DNA of 12,250 bases from CAZTAO01 sp964611645 (GCA_964611645.1 CAZTAO010000090.1:1-12250), one strand, 5' to 3'. Positions 1-9,215 are shown, numbered from the stretch's first letter. Numbers and translations: made by a program. Notes: generated by a model not told the origin, from the sequence alone.

Positions 1-180
1 ATTCGACGCCGATTACCCCCGCATGTGGGTCATTATTGCATGCCGATTCACACGACTAGCCGAGGCATCGAACGAGCATGGCATTCAATCTCAACCAGAG
101 TCCCCCCGGACATGGTCCTGTTCAAGCGCCCGAAGACGTCAAATGGGTAGGACAGGCTGTTGCTGGCGGGAGGTGTGGCG
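1..180. other. Left edge, no confident gene
   Basis: Two plus-strand frames are open from the window edge: frame 1 to a TAG at 148-150 and frame 2 to a TGA at 182-184. The second overlaps the primase ATG in an ATGA arrangement, which would suit the tail of an upstream gene. Its last residues are rich in Cys, Arg and Trp and do not look like a normal protein tail. I cannot decide which frame, if either, is the end of a real gene. Confidence 0.3.
168..175 (+). promoter_or_regulatory. Ribosome binding site fixing the primase start at 181
   Basis: GGGAGGTG stands 5 bases before the ATG at 181. It makes this ATG a better start than the in-frame TTG at 160, which has no such sequence in front of it. 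Confidence 0.7.
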
Positions 181-2589
181 ATGACGGACGTAGTTCTGGC
201 AGAAGCCCTCCGGCTTGCCGAGCACGGCTTGCGGTGCTTCTTTACACATGGCATACGGAAGGATAAACACTGCACTTGTGGAAAGCCGGCTTGCTCTTCA
301 GCAGGGAAACACCCCAGATATGACGGCTGGAAGGAACAGGCTACGTCGGACCCCGAAGGACTGCGTGAACTCCGGAAACGCAACGTGCAAGGAAACGTTG
401 CCATAGCGACCGGCGTAGGTAGCGGCGTGGTAGTTGTTGACGTTGACGGGCGTAGTGGGCGGAAGTCCCTCATAGCAATTGAAACGGAGTCCGAGCCGTT
501 GCCGCAGACCTGGACCGCCAAGACGGGACGGTCAGACGGCGGCCAGCATCTCTACTTCCGATACCGGCCGGGCATAGAGAACCAGGTGGGAAGAACGGCC
601 CCGGGACTGGACGTGAAGACAGACGGTGGCCTTGTGATAGCCCCACCTTCGCTTCACGAAACTGGGAACCGTTACGCTTGGGAACTGGGGTGTTCACCTG
701 CTGAGTGTGAGCTTGCCGACATGCCCCAATGGCTGTATGAACGGCTTGTCGCCAAAGAAGAAGAACCAAGGTCAAATGCTACCCGGCTTGTGCGAATAAC
801 TCCGAACCAGGGAGCCGTCATACCGGCTTACTGGACACCAGCATACTGGCTTGAGAAGTATCTAGCCCAAGCAGCTACTGGCAGGCGCAACAATACTGGG
901 CTTCTGCTTGCCGAACAGCTTCTTGACTCCTGCATTCAGACCGGCAACGCAAGCGAGAATGAGTGCATAGCCGCGATGCGCGAGTATGCCCGGCGCGTTC
1001 CCCAGGAAGGGCATCCCTACAGCGTAGAAGAAGCTCTTGCCAGTTGGAAATCAGCACGTGAAGGCATCCAGGAGCGCGGGTTCAGAGAGCCGGCGGGAAC
1101 TACAAACCCGGCGCCGAATGTCATGCAGACTGACAACAGAGCAGTAGAGATCTTCCACATGACCGAGCTAGGACTTGCTGAACGATTTGTTGCCCGGCAC
1201 GGTCAAGACGTGCGCTTCGTTGTGGAGAAAGGCAAAGGCTATTGGTTGTTGTGGAACGGAATCCGTTGGGAGCCTGACAGAACACTGAAGATACAGGGGT
1301 ATGCGGTTGAAGTTGTTAGAAGCATCTACGCTGAAGCGTCGGAAGCTGAAGACAAATCAGAGCGTAAGGCTCTCGCAGGCCACGCGAGCCGATCAGAAAG
1401 CAAGCACGCCATTACCGCCATGATCGAGCTCGCAAAGAGTAAGCTGGCTATCAAGCCTGAAGACCTGGATGCGCAGCCCGATCTTTTGTGCACGGCGAAC
1501 GCGCTGCTTGACCTGCGAACCGAGGAGACCGTCACGCCACTGCGTGAAAACCTGATCACCAAAGCAAGCCCGGTGACATACGACCCACGGGCAACTTGTC
1601 CGACTTGGGAAGCGTTCCTGGAGCGGGTGCAGCCCGACCCGGAGATCCGCGCTTTCTTGCAGAAGGCGATAGGTTATACCCTGACCGCAGACGCTTCAGA
1701 GCACTGCATCTTCTTTCTGCACGGCGACGGGCGAAACGGCAAATCGACGGCTATTGAAATCATCCGCGAGCTTCTGGGTGGCGACTTCTCTTTGAAGGTC
1801 GGAATCGAATGTGTCACCTTGGGTCAGCGCAACAAGGATAGCCGCAGAGAACTGGCAGATATCCCCGGCAAGCGTTACATCCACACCGCCGAAATCCCCA
1901 AGGACGCTCGTTTGGATGAGTCATTGGTGAAGGACCTGAGCGGCGGCGACACTGTGTCAGGGAGGAAACTCTTCCAGGAAGCGGTTGACTTCAGGGTTGG
2001 CGCGAAACTCTGGGCCTACGGAAACCACCGGTTTGAGATCAAGGGCACAGACGAGGCCATATGGAGCCGTATGCGGCTGATTCCTTTTGACGTGGTGATA
2101 CCCGCCGCGGAACGGGACAGATACCTGATCAACAAGCTGAAGGCAAAAGAACTGCCCGGAATCCTGAATTGGGCACTTGAAGGCGCGCGGCGGTGGTACA
2201 GAGACGGACTTCAGACACCCAAGATCATCAGCGCAGTCACTGATGAATACAGGCGGCAGCAAGACAATCTCGGGGGCTTCTTCGCGACGTGGTGTCGATT
2301 CGGAAAAGGCGAGAAGGTCACGAAGAAGGCACTATGGAGCAAATACCGGGAGTTTGCTACGGAAGCGGGCGAAGAGGAGTCTGAGACTCAGAAAGAATTC
2401 AATGCAGAGATTCGTGGCCGGACCGGTGTCATGGACGACCGGGGGACCGGAAACAAGCCAATATGGAGAGGAGTTGGACTACTTGATGATCCCTTCCCAG
2501 GTACGCCAGAACAAGGAGCACCAACGGAATTAGCTTCAGAAAGTTACCAGAGTTACCTCGAAGAAGCAGATTGCATTAAGCCTCCTTGA
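181..2589 (+). CDS. Prim-Pol / D5-type helicase replication protein
   Basis: Predicted to prime and unwind DNA for replication of the mobile element. The protein is 802 residues from the ATG at 181. The N-terminal part is a bifunctional primase/polymerase domain: a Cys-containing insert at C31, C33 and C38, then GKHP, the metal-binding pair D87 and D89 (DVDG), an HLYF motif and a GGLVIAPPS segment. The C-terminal half is a D5/P4-type superfamily 3 helicase. Its Walker A is GDGRNGKST at about 515-523, followed by an acidic HTAEI strand, a GNHRF sensor segment and DEAIWSRMR, which supplies the arginine finger. This order is typical of phage and plasmid primases of about 750-850 residues. The last codons lie in 9-bp repeats, and an in-frame coding tail continues after two closely spaced TGA codons, so the protein may once have been longer. 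Family assignment is secure; the element type it serves is inferred. Confidence 0.92.
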   Translation: MTDVVLAEALRLAEHGLRCFFTHGIRKDKHCTCGKPACSSAGKHPRYDGWKEQATSDPEGLRELRKRNVQGNVAIATGVGSGVVVVDVDGRSGRKSLIAIETESEPLPQTWTAKTGRSDGGQHLYFRYRPGIENQVGRTAPGLDVKTDGGLVIAPPSLHETGNRYAWELGCSPAECELADMPQWLYERLVAKEEEPRSNATRLVRITPNQGAVIPAYWTPAYWLEKYLAQAATGRRNNTGLLLAEQLLDSCIQTGNASENECIAAMREYARRVPQEGHPYSVEEALASWKSAREGIQERGFREPAGTTNPAPNVMQTDNRAVEIFHMTELGLAERFVARHGQDVRFVVEKGKGYWLLWNGIRWEPDRTLKIQGYAVEVVRSIYAEASEAEDKSERKALAGHASRSESKHAITAMIELAKSKLAIKPEDLDAQPDLLCTANALLDLRTEETVTPLRENLITKASPVTYDPRATCPTWEAFLERVQPDPEIRAFLQKAIGYTLTADASEHCIFFLHGDGRNGKSTAIEIIRELLGGDFSLKVGIECVTLGQRNKDSRRELADIPGKRYIHTAEIPKDARLDESLVKDLSGGDTVSGRKLFQEAVDFRVGAKLWAYGNHRFEIKGTDEAIWSRMRLIPFDVVIPAAERDRYLINKLKAKELPGILNWALEGARRWYRDGLQTPKIISAVTDEYRRQQDNLGGFFATWCRFGKGEKVTKKALWSKYREFATEAGEEESETQKEFNAEIRGRTGVMDDRGTGNKPIWRGVGLLDDPFPGTPEQGAPTELASESYQSYLEEADCIKPP

Positions 2590-2648
2590 AAATGATCCTC
2601 ACGTGAGACTTTAGGCAAAACAGGTAACTTAGGTAACTCAGGTAACTC
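2542..2648. repeat. 9-bp repeats in inverted orientation around the primase stop
   Basis: AGTTACC occurs at 2542-2548 and 2551-2557, inside the primase end. After 64 bases the reverse orientation follows as three tandem copies: AGGTAACTT (2622-2630), AGGTAACTC (2631-2639), AGGTAACTC (2640-2648). The arm 2542-2558 is complementary to 2631-2647 at 16 of 17 positions, so a stem enclosing the stop codon could form. It might be an iteron-like or hairpin signal for replication, or simply a repeated tract in a former coding tail, where it would encode Gly-Asn-Leu/Ser repeats. The repeats are plain in the sequence; their role is inference. Confidence 0.75.
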
Positions 2649-2849
2649 TCTGGATCGAGACATCGAAGCACCTGAAGCCCCAACCGCCTGGGGAGAGTGC
2701 TGCAAGTGCAGTAAACCGGTCCAGCGCGGCAATCCAACGAAAACCCATTGTCCGCCTGGCAGTATGATTGTGACTGCGGCAACTCCAAGACCCTGTTCGA
2801 CAAAGAGATCAGCACTCGGCGAATGGATGGCAAATCGTGACAAACCCTA
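2596..2849 (+). pseudogene. Broken zinc-ribbon-like coding tail after the primase
   Basis: The primase frame reopens after two TGA codons (2587-2589 and 2593-2595) and stays open to a TAA at 2847-2849. It encodes Gly-Asn repeats, then EAPTAWGECCKCSKP with Cys at 2698, 2701 and 2707, and a His-Cys pair at 2746-2751. A second half-motif, WQYDCDCGNSK, lies in the next frame (about 2757-2789), which runs to a TGA at 2838-2840. Joining the two frames near 2745-2757 would give a plausible four-cysteine zinc ribbon. There is no ATG, GTG or TTG start for the first half with a ribosome site. I read this as a decayed C-terminal tail of the primase or a frameshifted small zinc-ribbon gene. Confidence 0.4.
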
Positions 2850-2946
2850 ACTTCTCACATACACAATTCTGGCCTTGAGACTGATGTCAGACCGCTACAT
2901 CCTTCATGCGCGCGTGAGGACACTGGCAAGTGGATCTGCGTAAACA

Positions 2947-2969
2947 AGTGTTGACACTATGGTGTCACT
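2947..2969 (+). promoter_or_regulatory. Palindromic operator overlapping the -35 box
   Basis: TGACAC-TATG-GTGTCA (2952-2967) is a perfect dyad covering most of the -35 box and part of the spacer. It overlaps a second dyad, AGTGT-TG-ACACT (2947-2958). Overlapping half-sites of this kind suit cooperative binding by ribbon-helix-helix dimers. The product of the first gene of the operon is the obvious candidate repressor. The dyads are direct observation; the ligand is inferred. Confidence 0.65.
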
Positions 2970-2979
2970 GAGGTATAAT
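2951..2979 (+). promoter_or_regulatory. Near-consensus sigma-70 promoter of the regulator-recombinase operon
   Basis: TTGACA at 2951-2956 and TATAAT at 2974-2979 are separated by exactly 17 bases. Both hexamers are perfect consensus. Transcription would start about 20 bases before the ribosome site of the 3006 gene. Confidence 0.88.
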
Positions 2980-3005
2980 CTCCTACAGAACAGGAGGTGA
3001 GCGCG

Positions 3006-3154
3006 ATGGTAAGACAAACGATACGCATCCCAGAAGAACTGGCTGACAAGCTGCGGTGGCTATCGTTCAAGACACGCAAGAGCCAGAACGACATTCTCAT
3101 CGAGGCGCTGGCGAAAGCTCTTGAGGACGTGAAAGTGCCAAAGGAGGAGCAGGA

Positions 3155-3158
<4 letters not shown>
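3006..3158 (+). CDS. Ribbon-helix-helix (CopG/Arc-type) regulator
   Basis: A 50-residue protein too short for many gene finders. The start MVRQTIRIPEELADKL shows the beta-strand of a ribbon-helix-helix DNA-binding domain (alternating residues, basic contacts), and the two helices follow with the typical turn between them (FKTRKSQNDILIEALAKAL). The tail is charged. The ribosome site AGGAGGTGA (2992-3000) is nearly ideal, five bases before the ATG. Its stop codon overlaps the recombinase start in ATGA, so the two are translationally coupled. Probable role: repress its own promoter, through the dyads at 2947-2969, and thereby control recombinase supply. It might also act as a directionality factor or an antitoxin-like protein, but no toxin is present next to it. 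Confidence 0.8.
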
Positions 3159-4948
<1,790 letters not shown>

Positions 4949-4959
4949 ACGACATTGAT

Positions 4960-4988
4960 AGTATAGCACACTTCGCAGCCAATGTAAA
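4960..4988 (-). promoter_or_regulatory. Promoter of the initiator tRNA gene
   Basis: On the minus strand TTTACA (4988-4983) and TATACT (4965-4960) are 17 bases apart. The -10 box lies about a dozen bases before the mature 5' end of the tRNA at 4948, suitable spacing for a short leader. Confidence 0.75.
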
Positions 4989-5041
4989 CTACAGCCCGAG
5001 CCGTGTGACCTGGCCCTTCGCCATCTCCCGTGAGATAGTGG

Positions 5042-6772
5042 TTAGCCTCCAGACTGCAGCTTTACTGATGAGACTGTATTATCTACCTTTACGCTGATCT
5101 GTCGGTCTTTGGCGTCCGGCGCTGTGGTTACGTTGAACACAAAACGTCCGGTGGCGTCTGTGAGTCCAGTGCTTTGGTCAGCCGTTGCGCCTGACGCTGT
5201 GATCGTAACGCTTCTGCCCGGGGTGGGGTTGCCGCAGGAGTCCTGGGCTGATGCCGTTACCGCCCACGCGTTAGAATCCGATTCGCTAACTGCCGCAGTG
5301 ACATCGACCCTGGCGACATCCCCCGCCACCACTGTCACATCCATAGCCGCCTTGTCCGTGCCATACATCGCGCAAACCGCGCCTTGCCTGGCCTTGGCTG
5401 GAGTGAACACCCCGGACTGATCCACGAAACCAATGCCTCCGCGCGTGCCCCATATCACCGACCTCTGCTGGCTCACCGCGCACGGGGCAGGGGGAGTTCC
5501 TGATGCCACCGACAGCCGGACCGACTTCCCGGACACAAACGCCGTCTTGTCCGCTGACAAAGCCATGTCCTCTATCTCGTCGTACACCTTGGTCTTCCCG
5601 AACACCAGCAGCGCGTTCGCGACAAGCCTCTCGATGCCTTCGCAAGGGCTGTTGACTATCATCCCTGCTACTGACATAGTAGTCGATCCGCCGCCATCAA
5701 GGTTCATGGCATCCGTGATACCGAAGCCCTGCAGCAATCGGGCAAACCCCTTCAGGTCAAGCCCCGCGCTGAATGGCTGCCTGCCGTCACAGGTAACCAG
5801 CACCAGTTTGCTATCTCCCACTACCCCCACGGCAGTCCGCGGATGCGTTCCATTGACCAGCGAGTCCGAGAACGCTTCCGCCACGCCGTCCATGAACTCG
5901 ACTCCACCCTTGAGCAGAAACGGCCCGCCGCCGACCGCAGTTGAGACTTTGGACCAGTCTAGCCCACTGCCGCTCTTGACGCCGAACCTGATAGCGATAG
6001 TATCCCCTACTTTCAGGTTCGTGGACAGGAACTCCGCGCTCGGGCCTCCCCCGCTGAGCACCGCTCCACATTCCGGGATCGGCGTGTTGAGCGCTTTGAG
6101 CCTCACTTCCTCAACCTTGAATGTCAGGGTCTTGCCTACCGCCGTAGGTAGATCGCTGGAACTCAGCACAACGTCCGTTCCGGCGTACTTGGTCTTGATG
6201 CTGCTGCCGAACCTCTGGGTGTAGAGCACGGTCTCCCCGGTGTTTCTGGCTCGGTTGAGGCCGTCGAGCTTTCGCACCGATCCGCCGGGGACTGTCATAT
6301 CGCAGTCTGAGACCGGGATATCGAACATTGCCCGTCGGTCTTTGGTGAACGCGAATGCGGCGCGTGTGCCGAATGGTTCGCTTATCAACTCGCCATCGAT
6401 GATGCAGACTCCAAGCGGATCACCTGCCCATGTCATCGGAAAGTAGTCTGCGTTGACTCCCAGCAGAGCGCCGCTGCGCGCAACAATCGAGCTGATGGCC
6501 TCCCTGCCCATAGTCGGGTCGTCTGCATACACAACGTCTTTGGCGATTGCTGCACGCACGTCGATGTCCGGGATGGAAAGGTCCACGGTGACCATGTTGA
6601 CAAGCAGCGGGGTGGGGGCGGTGATCTTGATCTGAGTCAAAGTGACACCCGGACCGACTTGCTTGGAGACAACGCTCCTGTCTTGGGCCAGCGCTCCGCA
6701 GGATAACAGAGCAACGCACACGACAACAGACAGGGCAAGCCGCAGCAGGGGACTTCGGGATGATGCAGGCAT
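5042..6772 (-). CDS. Secreted phosphodiester glycosidase (NAGPA-like) with C-terminal Ig-like domains
   Basis: Probably hydrolyses a sugar phosphodiester bond outside the cytoplasm; the substrate is unknown. The 576-residue protein begins with a signal peptide (basic start, hydrophobic 9-24, likely cleavage after ALA at 27-29; LLSC at 22-25 is a poor lipobox). The NAGPA/DUF2233 domain follows, with GVNADYF around N107, GGPFLLKGG, HPRTAVG at 310-316 and the family signature NLDGGGST at 357-364. After about 390 come a bacterial Ig-like segment and a final invasin-type Ig-like segment (a SCGNPTPG turn, then TDATGRFVF). The ATG at 6772 has GAGG ten bases upstream. No strong terminator is seen between its stop and the tRNA promoter, so readthrough into the tRNA is possible. 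The family is well supported; the biological target is not known. Confidence 0.88.
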   Translation of the reverse strand: MPASSRSPLLRLALSVVVCVALLSCGALAQDRSVVSKQVGPGVTLTQIKITAPTPLLVNMVTVDLSIPDIDVRAAIAKDVVYADDPTMGREAISSIVARSGALLGVNADYFPMTWAGDPLGVCIIDGELISEPFGTRAAFAFTKDRRAMFDIPVSDCDMTVPGGSVRKLDGLNRARNTGETVLYTQRFGSSIKTKYAGTDVVLSSSDLPTAVGKTLTFKVEEVRLKALNTPIPECGAVLSGGGPSAEFLSTNLKVGDTIAIRFGVKSGSGLDWSKVSTAVGGGPFLLKGGVEFMDGVAEAFSDSLVNGTHPRTAVGVVGDSKLVLVTCDGRQPFSAGLDLKGFARLLQGFGITDAMNLDGGGSTTMSVAGMIVNSPCEGIERLVANALLVFGKTKVYDEIEDMALSADKTAFVSGKSVRLSVASGTPPAPCAVSQQRSVIWGTRGGIGFVDQSGVFTPAKARQGAVCAMYGTDKAAMDVTVVAGDVARVDVTAAVSESDSNAWAVTASAQDSCGNPTPGRSVTITASGATADQSTGLTDATGRFVFNVTTAPDAKDRQISVKVDNTVSSVKLQSGG

Positions 6773-6847
6773 AGAAACGGTACCTCAAGGACGAATAGGG
6801 CTGCGCTTCCGGCAGTCTCCAGTAGTAGTAGACGAAATCTACACTCA

Positions 6848-6853
6848 ATTATA
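6848..6853 (-). promoter_or_regulatory. Candidate -10 box for the phosphodiester glycosidase gene
   Basis: A perfect TATAAT on the minus strand, 75 bases before the ATG at 6772. The sequence 16-18 bases upstream (AAACGT and its neighbours) is a weak -35, so this is only a candidate. Confidence 0.4.
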
Positions 6854-6958
6854 CAGCACTTGGCCGAGTGACGTTTGCCCCACGGCGACTGCAAATCGCC
6901 CCCGATCATAGTGTCCTCTGCTCTCTGCTCCTCTGCCCTCGACTTCTGGCCCCGCTGT

Positions 6959-6988
6959 TTGACAGCCTATTCACGAAAACCATAGAAT
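6959..6988 (+). promoter_or_regulatory. Candidate promoter of the 7026-10033 gene cluster
   Basis: TTGACA at 6959-6964 and TAGAAT at 6983-6988 with an 18-base spacer, about 37 bases before the start codon at 7026. The -10 box overlaps the left arm of a dyad. Confidence 0.6.
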
Positions 6989-7005
6989 AGAACAGCCTCT
7001 ATTCT
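6984..7005 (+). repeat. 8-bp perfect inverted repeat at the start of the cluster transcript
   Basis: AGAATAGA (6984-6991) and TCTATTCT (6998-7005) are exact complements separated by ACAGCC. The left arm overlaps the -10 box. It could be an operator, or a hairpin near the mRNA 5' end just before the GGAGG at 7016-7020. Confidence 0.6.
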
Positions 7006-7025
7006 GAGGTTCATTGGAGGAATAT

Positions 7026-7922
7026 ATGCCTCGATACATAACACGGAATGAACTTGGCCCCAGGTGCACGCGAATTGTCGTGACGCTGGTGTGCGTGGTT
7101 ACTGTTCTGGGGGCGGCTGCGGCTTGCTATGCATTCCCCACAGCGACCGAAAGAACGCCTGATACCCAGTATACCAACGTAGCTCCGCTGCCGGGCGATG
7201 GGATAGCTCTGGATTCTAACGGCAAGCCTGACGGCAAAGGGGCGCTGCAGATCGGCATACCCGTCGCCTACACCCCCGGCCAGGATTACGTTCAGTTGGG
7301 CGCGTACCTTGGCAGCTATATCGGCGACTTCGGCACCAAGCCGGGCAACGGTATTGGCGAGATGGGCAATGGTACCGGAGTGGTTGGTATAGGCTTTGGC
7401 AGCAAGTACCGAGTCTATGCCTCGGCAATGGCCGTCAGCGCCATTCCATTCCTGGACAGCAAGGTCATAAGCGCCCAGGCTCAGGTGCTCGAAGAGACCG
7501 AAAAGTGGCCGGCGTTGTCCATCGGTGGACATGACCTCAATCGCAAGGAACGGCGAGAACTATTGCGCGCTACCTCCAACCAGAAGGTCGGTTGGTACGC
7601 GGTCGCCACCAAGAAGATAGCTATGGGCGGCAACGATTTCTACACGACACTCGGATATGGAAGCGGCAAGTTCCTCGACAGGTTCTTCGGCGGCGTCTCG
7701 ATCCCCGTCAGCGATAACTTCAGCCTGACAGGCGAGTACGACGGCTTCCAGTGCAGCACCGGTGTCGCCTACAGACCGGGTGGACGCTACGACAGAATGA
7801 CCCTGCTCGCAGCCTACAATGGCAAGTGCGGGCTTGTGGTCGGCGGAAGCACGTATGGCAAGATGGACAGTGTATGGGCTGTGCCGATCTTCCTTCTACT
7901 CTGGGCCGCCCCTCATAGATAG
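7026..7922 (+). CDS. Exported, possibly outer-membrane beta-barrel protein of unknown function
   Basis: I do not recognise the family with confidence. From the ATG at 7026 the protein has 298 residues. The ribosome site GGAGG (7016-7020) favours this ATG over the in-frame TTG at 7014. Residues about 14-38 form a signal peptide (CTRIVVTLVCVVTVLGAAAA, then CYAFP). The mature part is rich in Gly, Tyr and alternating hydrophobic residues (GVVGIGFGSKYRVYASAMAV, DFYTTLGYGSG, FSLTGEYDGFQCSTGVAYR), resembling strands of a small outer-membrane barrel such as YjbH-like proteins. The C-terminus (AVPIFLLLWAAPHR) is unusually hydrophobic and does not end in an aromatic residue as a normal barrel would. 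It is the first gene of a cluster with an ABC-type ATPase, so a role in export or envelope maintenance is possible. Confidence 0.6.
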   Translation: MPRYITRNELGPRCTRIVVTLVCVVTVLGAAAACYAFPTATERTPDTQYTNVAPLPGDGIALDSNGKPDGKGALQIGIPVAYTPGQDYVQLGAYLGSYIGDFGTKPGNGIGEMGNGTGVVGIGFGSKYRVYASAMAVSAIPFLDSKVISAQAQVLEETEKWPALSIGGHDLNRKERRELLRATSNQKVGWYAVATKKIAMGGNDFYTTLGYGSGKFLDRFFGGVSIPVSDNFSLTGEYDGFQCSTGVAYRPGGRYDRMTLLAAYNGKCGLVVGGSTYGKMDSVWAVPIFLLLWAAPHR

Positions 7923-7951
7923 ATGTGGTGCGGGGCAGATAGGCTGATGCC

Positions 7952-8836
7952 ATGAGCCTCCTGGAAATTCGGGAACTGAGCGTGTGTTTCGGGCGCAATC
8001 GGGCTCTGAGCGATGTCGCCTTCGAGGTTCAGACCGGCGAGATAGTCTCGGTGTTTGGAAAGTCCGGCGCGGGAAAGAGCGTGCTGGCGATGGCTGTCTC
8101 AGGCGCTGCCAAGCCATCCAAGGGGCAGGTTGTCTGGGATGAGTCCGTCGAAGGCGAGCCTTGTGGCGTGGCGCATCAGCGGCCGGCCTTGGCCCCGGAA
8201 CTCTCAGCCGTTGAGTTCCTTGATATGATCGGCGCCCTCTTGGGAATGCCCAGGAGATCCAGGACAAAGCGCATAGCATTCCTGATGGAACTGCTCAAAC
8301 TGGGCGAGTATCGGGGCAAGAGGGCAGGGGAGCTTCCATGGCAGTTGCAGCAGCGACTTGAGCTGGCGCGGGCAATGCTGCCGGAAGCGCCGTTGCTTGT
8401 GGTGGACGGGCTGTTCGACAGCATGGACAGCGGTCCCCTTACAGCAGTATGGGAGCACCTGGTGGGCGAGTGCCGCAGGGCGGGGAAGTCTGTGCTTCTG
8501 TTGACTTCAAACGCCAGGATTGCACAGATGGCGGACAAAGTAGGCGCGCTGATCGACGGTCGCCTTAGGTTCTTTGGCACGCCGGATGATATGAGGCGGC
8601 TTGCCGGTGAAGATGTGGTTGTTGTCTCGGAGGCTGCGTCCCCCCAGATAGCCAGGCAGATAGGCGAAGGAATGGCGGTCAAGGTCTGGGAAGAGGGAAA
8701 CGGGTTCGCATTCCGGGCCATTGATGGCGAACTCGCCGTGGGGAAAGTGCTGGCTGAGCACAAACAAAGCGTGGGCGCGGTCTATCTGCGTCGCCCCACT
8801 CTGGATGACGCTCTTGAGACGCTGGGAGCCGGCTAG
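7952..8836 (+). CDS. ABC-transporter ATPase-like protein with degenerate catalytic motifs
   Basis: A 294-residue ABC nucleotide-binding protein of the ABC-2/DrrA type, recognised by its N-terminal fold, Walker A GKSGAGKS at 36-43, Q-loop Q76 and the C-terminal ending RRPTLDDALETL. Several key elements are lost. The signature normally LSGGQ reads LPWQL at about 128-132. In Walker B (LLVVDGLFDSMD) the aspartate D152 is followed by Gly153 instead of the catalytic Glu. The H-loop His is replaced in LLLTSN (S186). It may bind ATP through Walker A but probably does not hydrolyse it alone. The ATG at 7952 has only a weak ribosome site and lies 29 bases after the upstream stop. The next gene encodes a small membrane protein, the presumed partner. 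Confidence 0.82.
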   Translation: MSLLEIRELSVCFGRNRALSDVAFEVQTGEIVSVFGKSGAGKSVLAMAVSGAAKPSKGQVVWDESVEGEPCGVAHQRPALAPELSAVEFLDMIGALLGMPRRSRTKRIAFLMELLKLGEYRGKRAGELPWQLQQRLELARAMLPEAPLLVVDGLFDSMDSGPLTAVWEHLVGECRRAGKSVLLLTSNARIAQMADKVGALIDGRLRFFGTPDDMRRLAGEDVVVVSEAASPQIARQIGEGMAVKVWEEGNGFAFRAIDGELAVGKVLAEHKQSVGAVYLRRPTLDDALETLGAG

Positions 8837-8849
8837 AAGGCCGACTGTC

Positions 8850-9215
8850 TTGTGGAAGGATGGGCACGAAGTGCCAGCGGTTCTTCTTAGCTACTGGAAC
8901 TTGAGACGCTTGTTCAGAGCGCGAGTGCTGCTTCTGGCTGTGGTGACGCTGCCGGCTGTGGCCGCGCTGTTCTGCGGGCAGTGGTTTGCGCTATCCGGCC
9001 TCGCGAAGTGGACCGCTTTCGCGCTTATGGCGATAGTGTCCGTAGCGCTGGTGCAATGGCAGGTAACGGGGGACTCGGCCAGAGGGCTCACCAGCTTGGT
9101 CCGCATACTCAGGTCTCACAAGTGGATTGTGGAATGTGCGGCTTTCGCCTCATTCGCCGTGATTTTCGTTCTGGAACTGACTGTCTTTGTTGGTATCAGG
9201 ACAATAGTACACTGA
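8850..9215 (+). CDS. Small membrane protein, probable partner of the ABC ATPase-like protein
   Basis: About 121 residues with three hydrophobic helices (around RVLLLAVVTLPAVAALFC, WTAFALMAIVSVALVQW and AAFASFAVIFVLELTVFVGI) and a basic loop between the second and third. This is half of the usual six-helix ABC-2 permease, so it may dimerise or be a reduced permease. Start choice is uncertain: TTG at 8850 has AGAAGG nine bases upstream and follows the ATPase stop by 13 bases, while GTG at 8871 would remove seven residues. An ATG exists further upstream but lies inside the ATPase gene. No family was recognised with confidence. Confidence 0.62.
   Translation: MWKDGHEVPAVLLSYWNLRRLFRARVLLLAVVTLPAVAALFCGQWFALSGLAKWTAFALMAIVSVALVQWQVTGDSARGLTSLVRILRSHKWIVECAAFASFAVIFVLELTVFVGIRTIVH

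Larger units (their letters stand above)
2590..3005. other. 416-base stretch without an intact gene
   Basis: Contains the right half of the 9-bp repeats, the broken zinc-ribbon reading frames to about 2849, and the promoter/operator of the downstream operon from 2947. Between 2850 and 2946 I see only a small CACT-GGCA-AGTG dyad at 2921-2932. Its GACACT half-site (2919-2924) recurs in the operator at 2953-2958. Confidence 0.6.

Noticed and set aside
160..180. TTG at 160 as the primase start
   Set aside because: The GGGAGGTG lies after it and is well placed for the ATG at 181; the domain begins after 181.
78..266. Plus-strand open frame of 62 codons starting at ATG 78
   Set aside because: It overlaps the primase start by over 80 bases in another frame, has no ribosome site and no recognisable domain.
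2622..2648. Tandem 9-bp repeats as a CRISPR array
   Set aside because: Units are contiguous, far too short and without spacers.
5023..5036. Hairpin ATCTC-CCGT-GAGAT as terminator of the phosphodiester glycosidase gene
   Set aside because: A five-pair stem with no following T-run on the minus strand; too weak to call.
5433..6224. 263-codon plus-strand open frame
   Set aside because: It is antisense to the phosphodiester glycosidase, which has a signal peptide and family motifs; the plus frame is Ser/Pro/Thr-rich low-complexity sequence without a ribosome site.
8176..8763. 195-codon minus-strand open frame
   Set aside because: Antisense shadow of the ABC ATPase-like gene; Ser/Pro-rich with no domain features.
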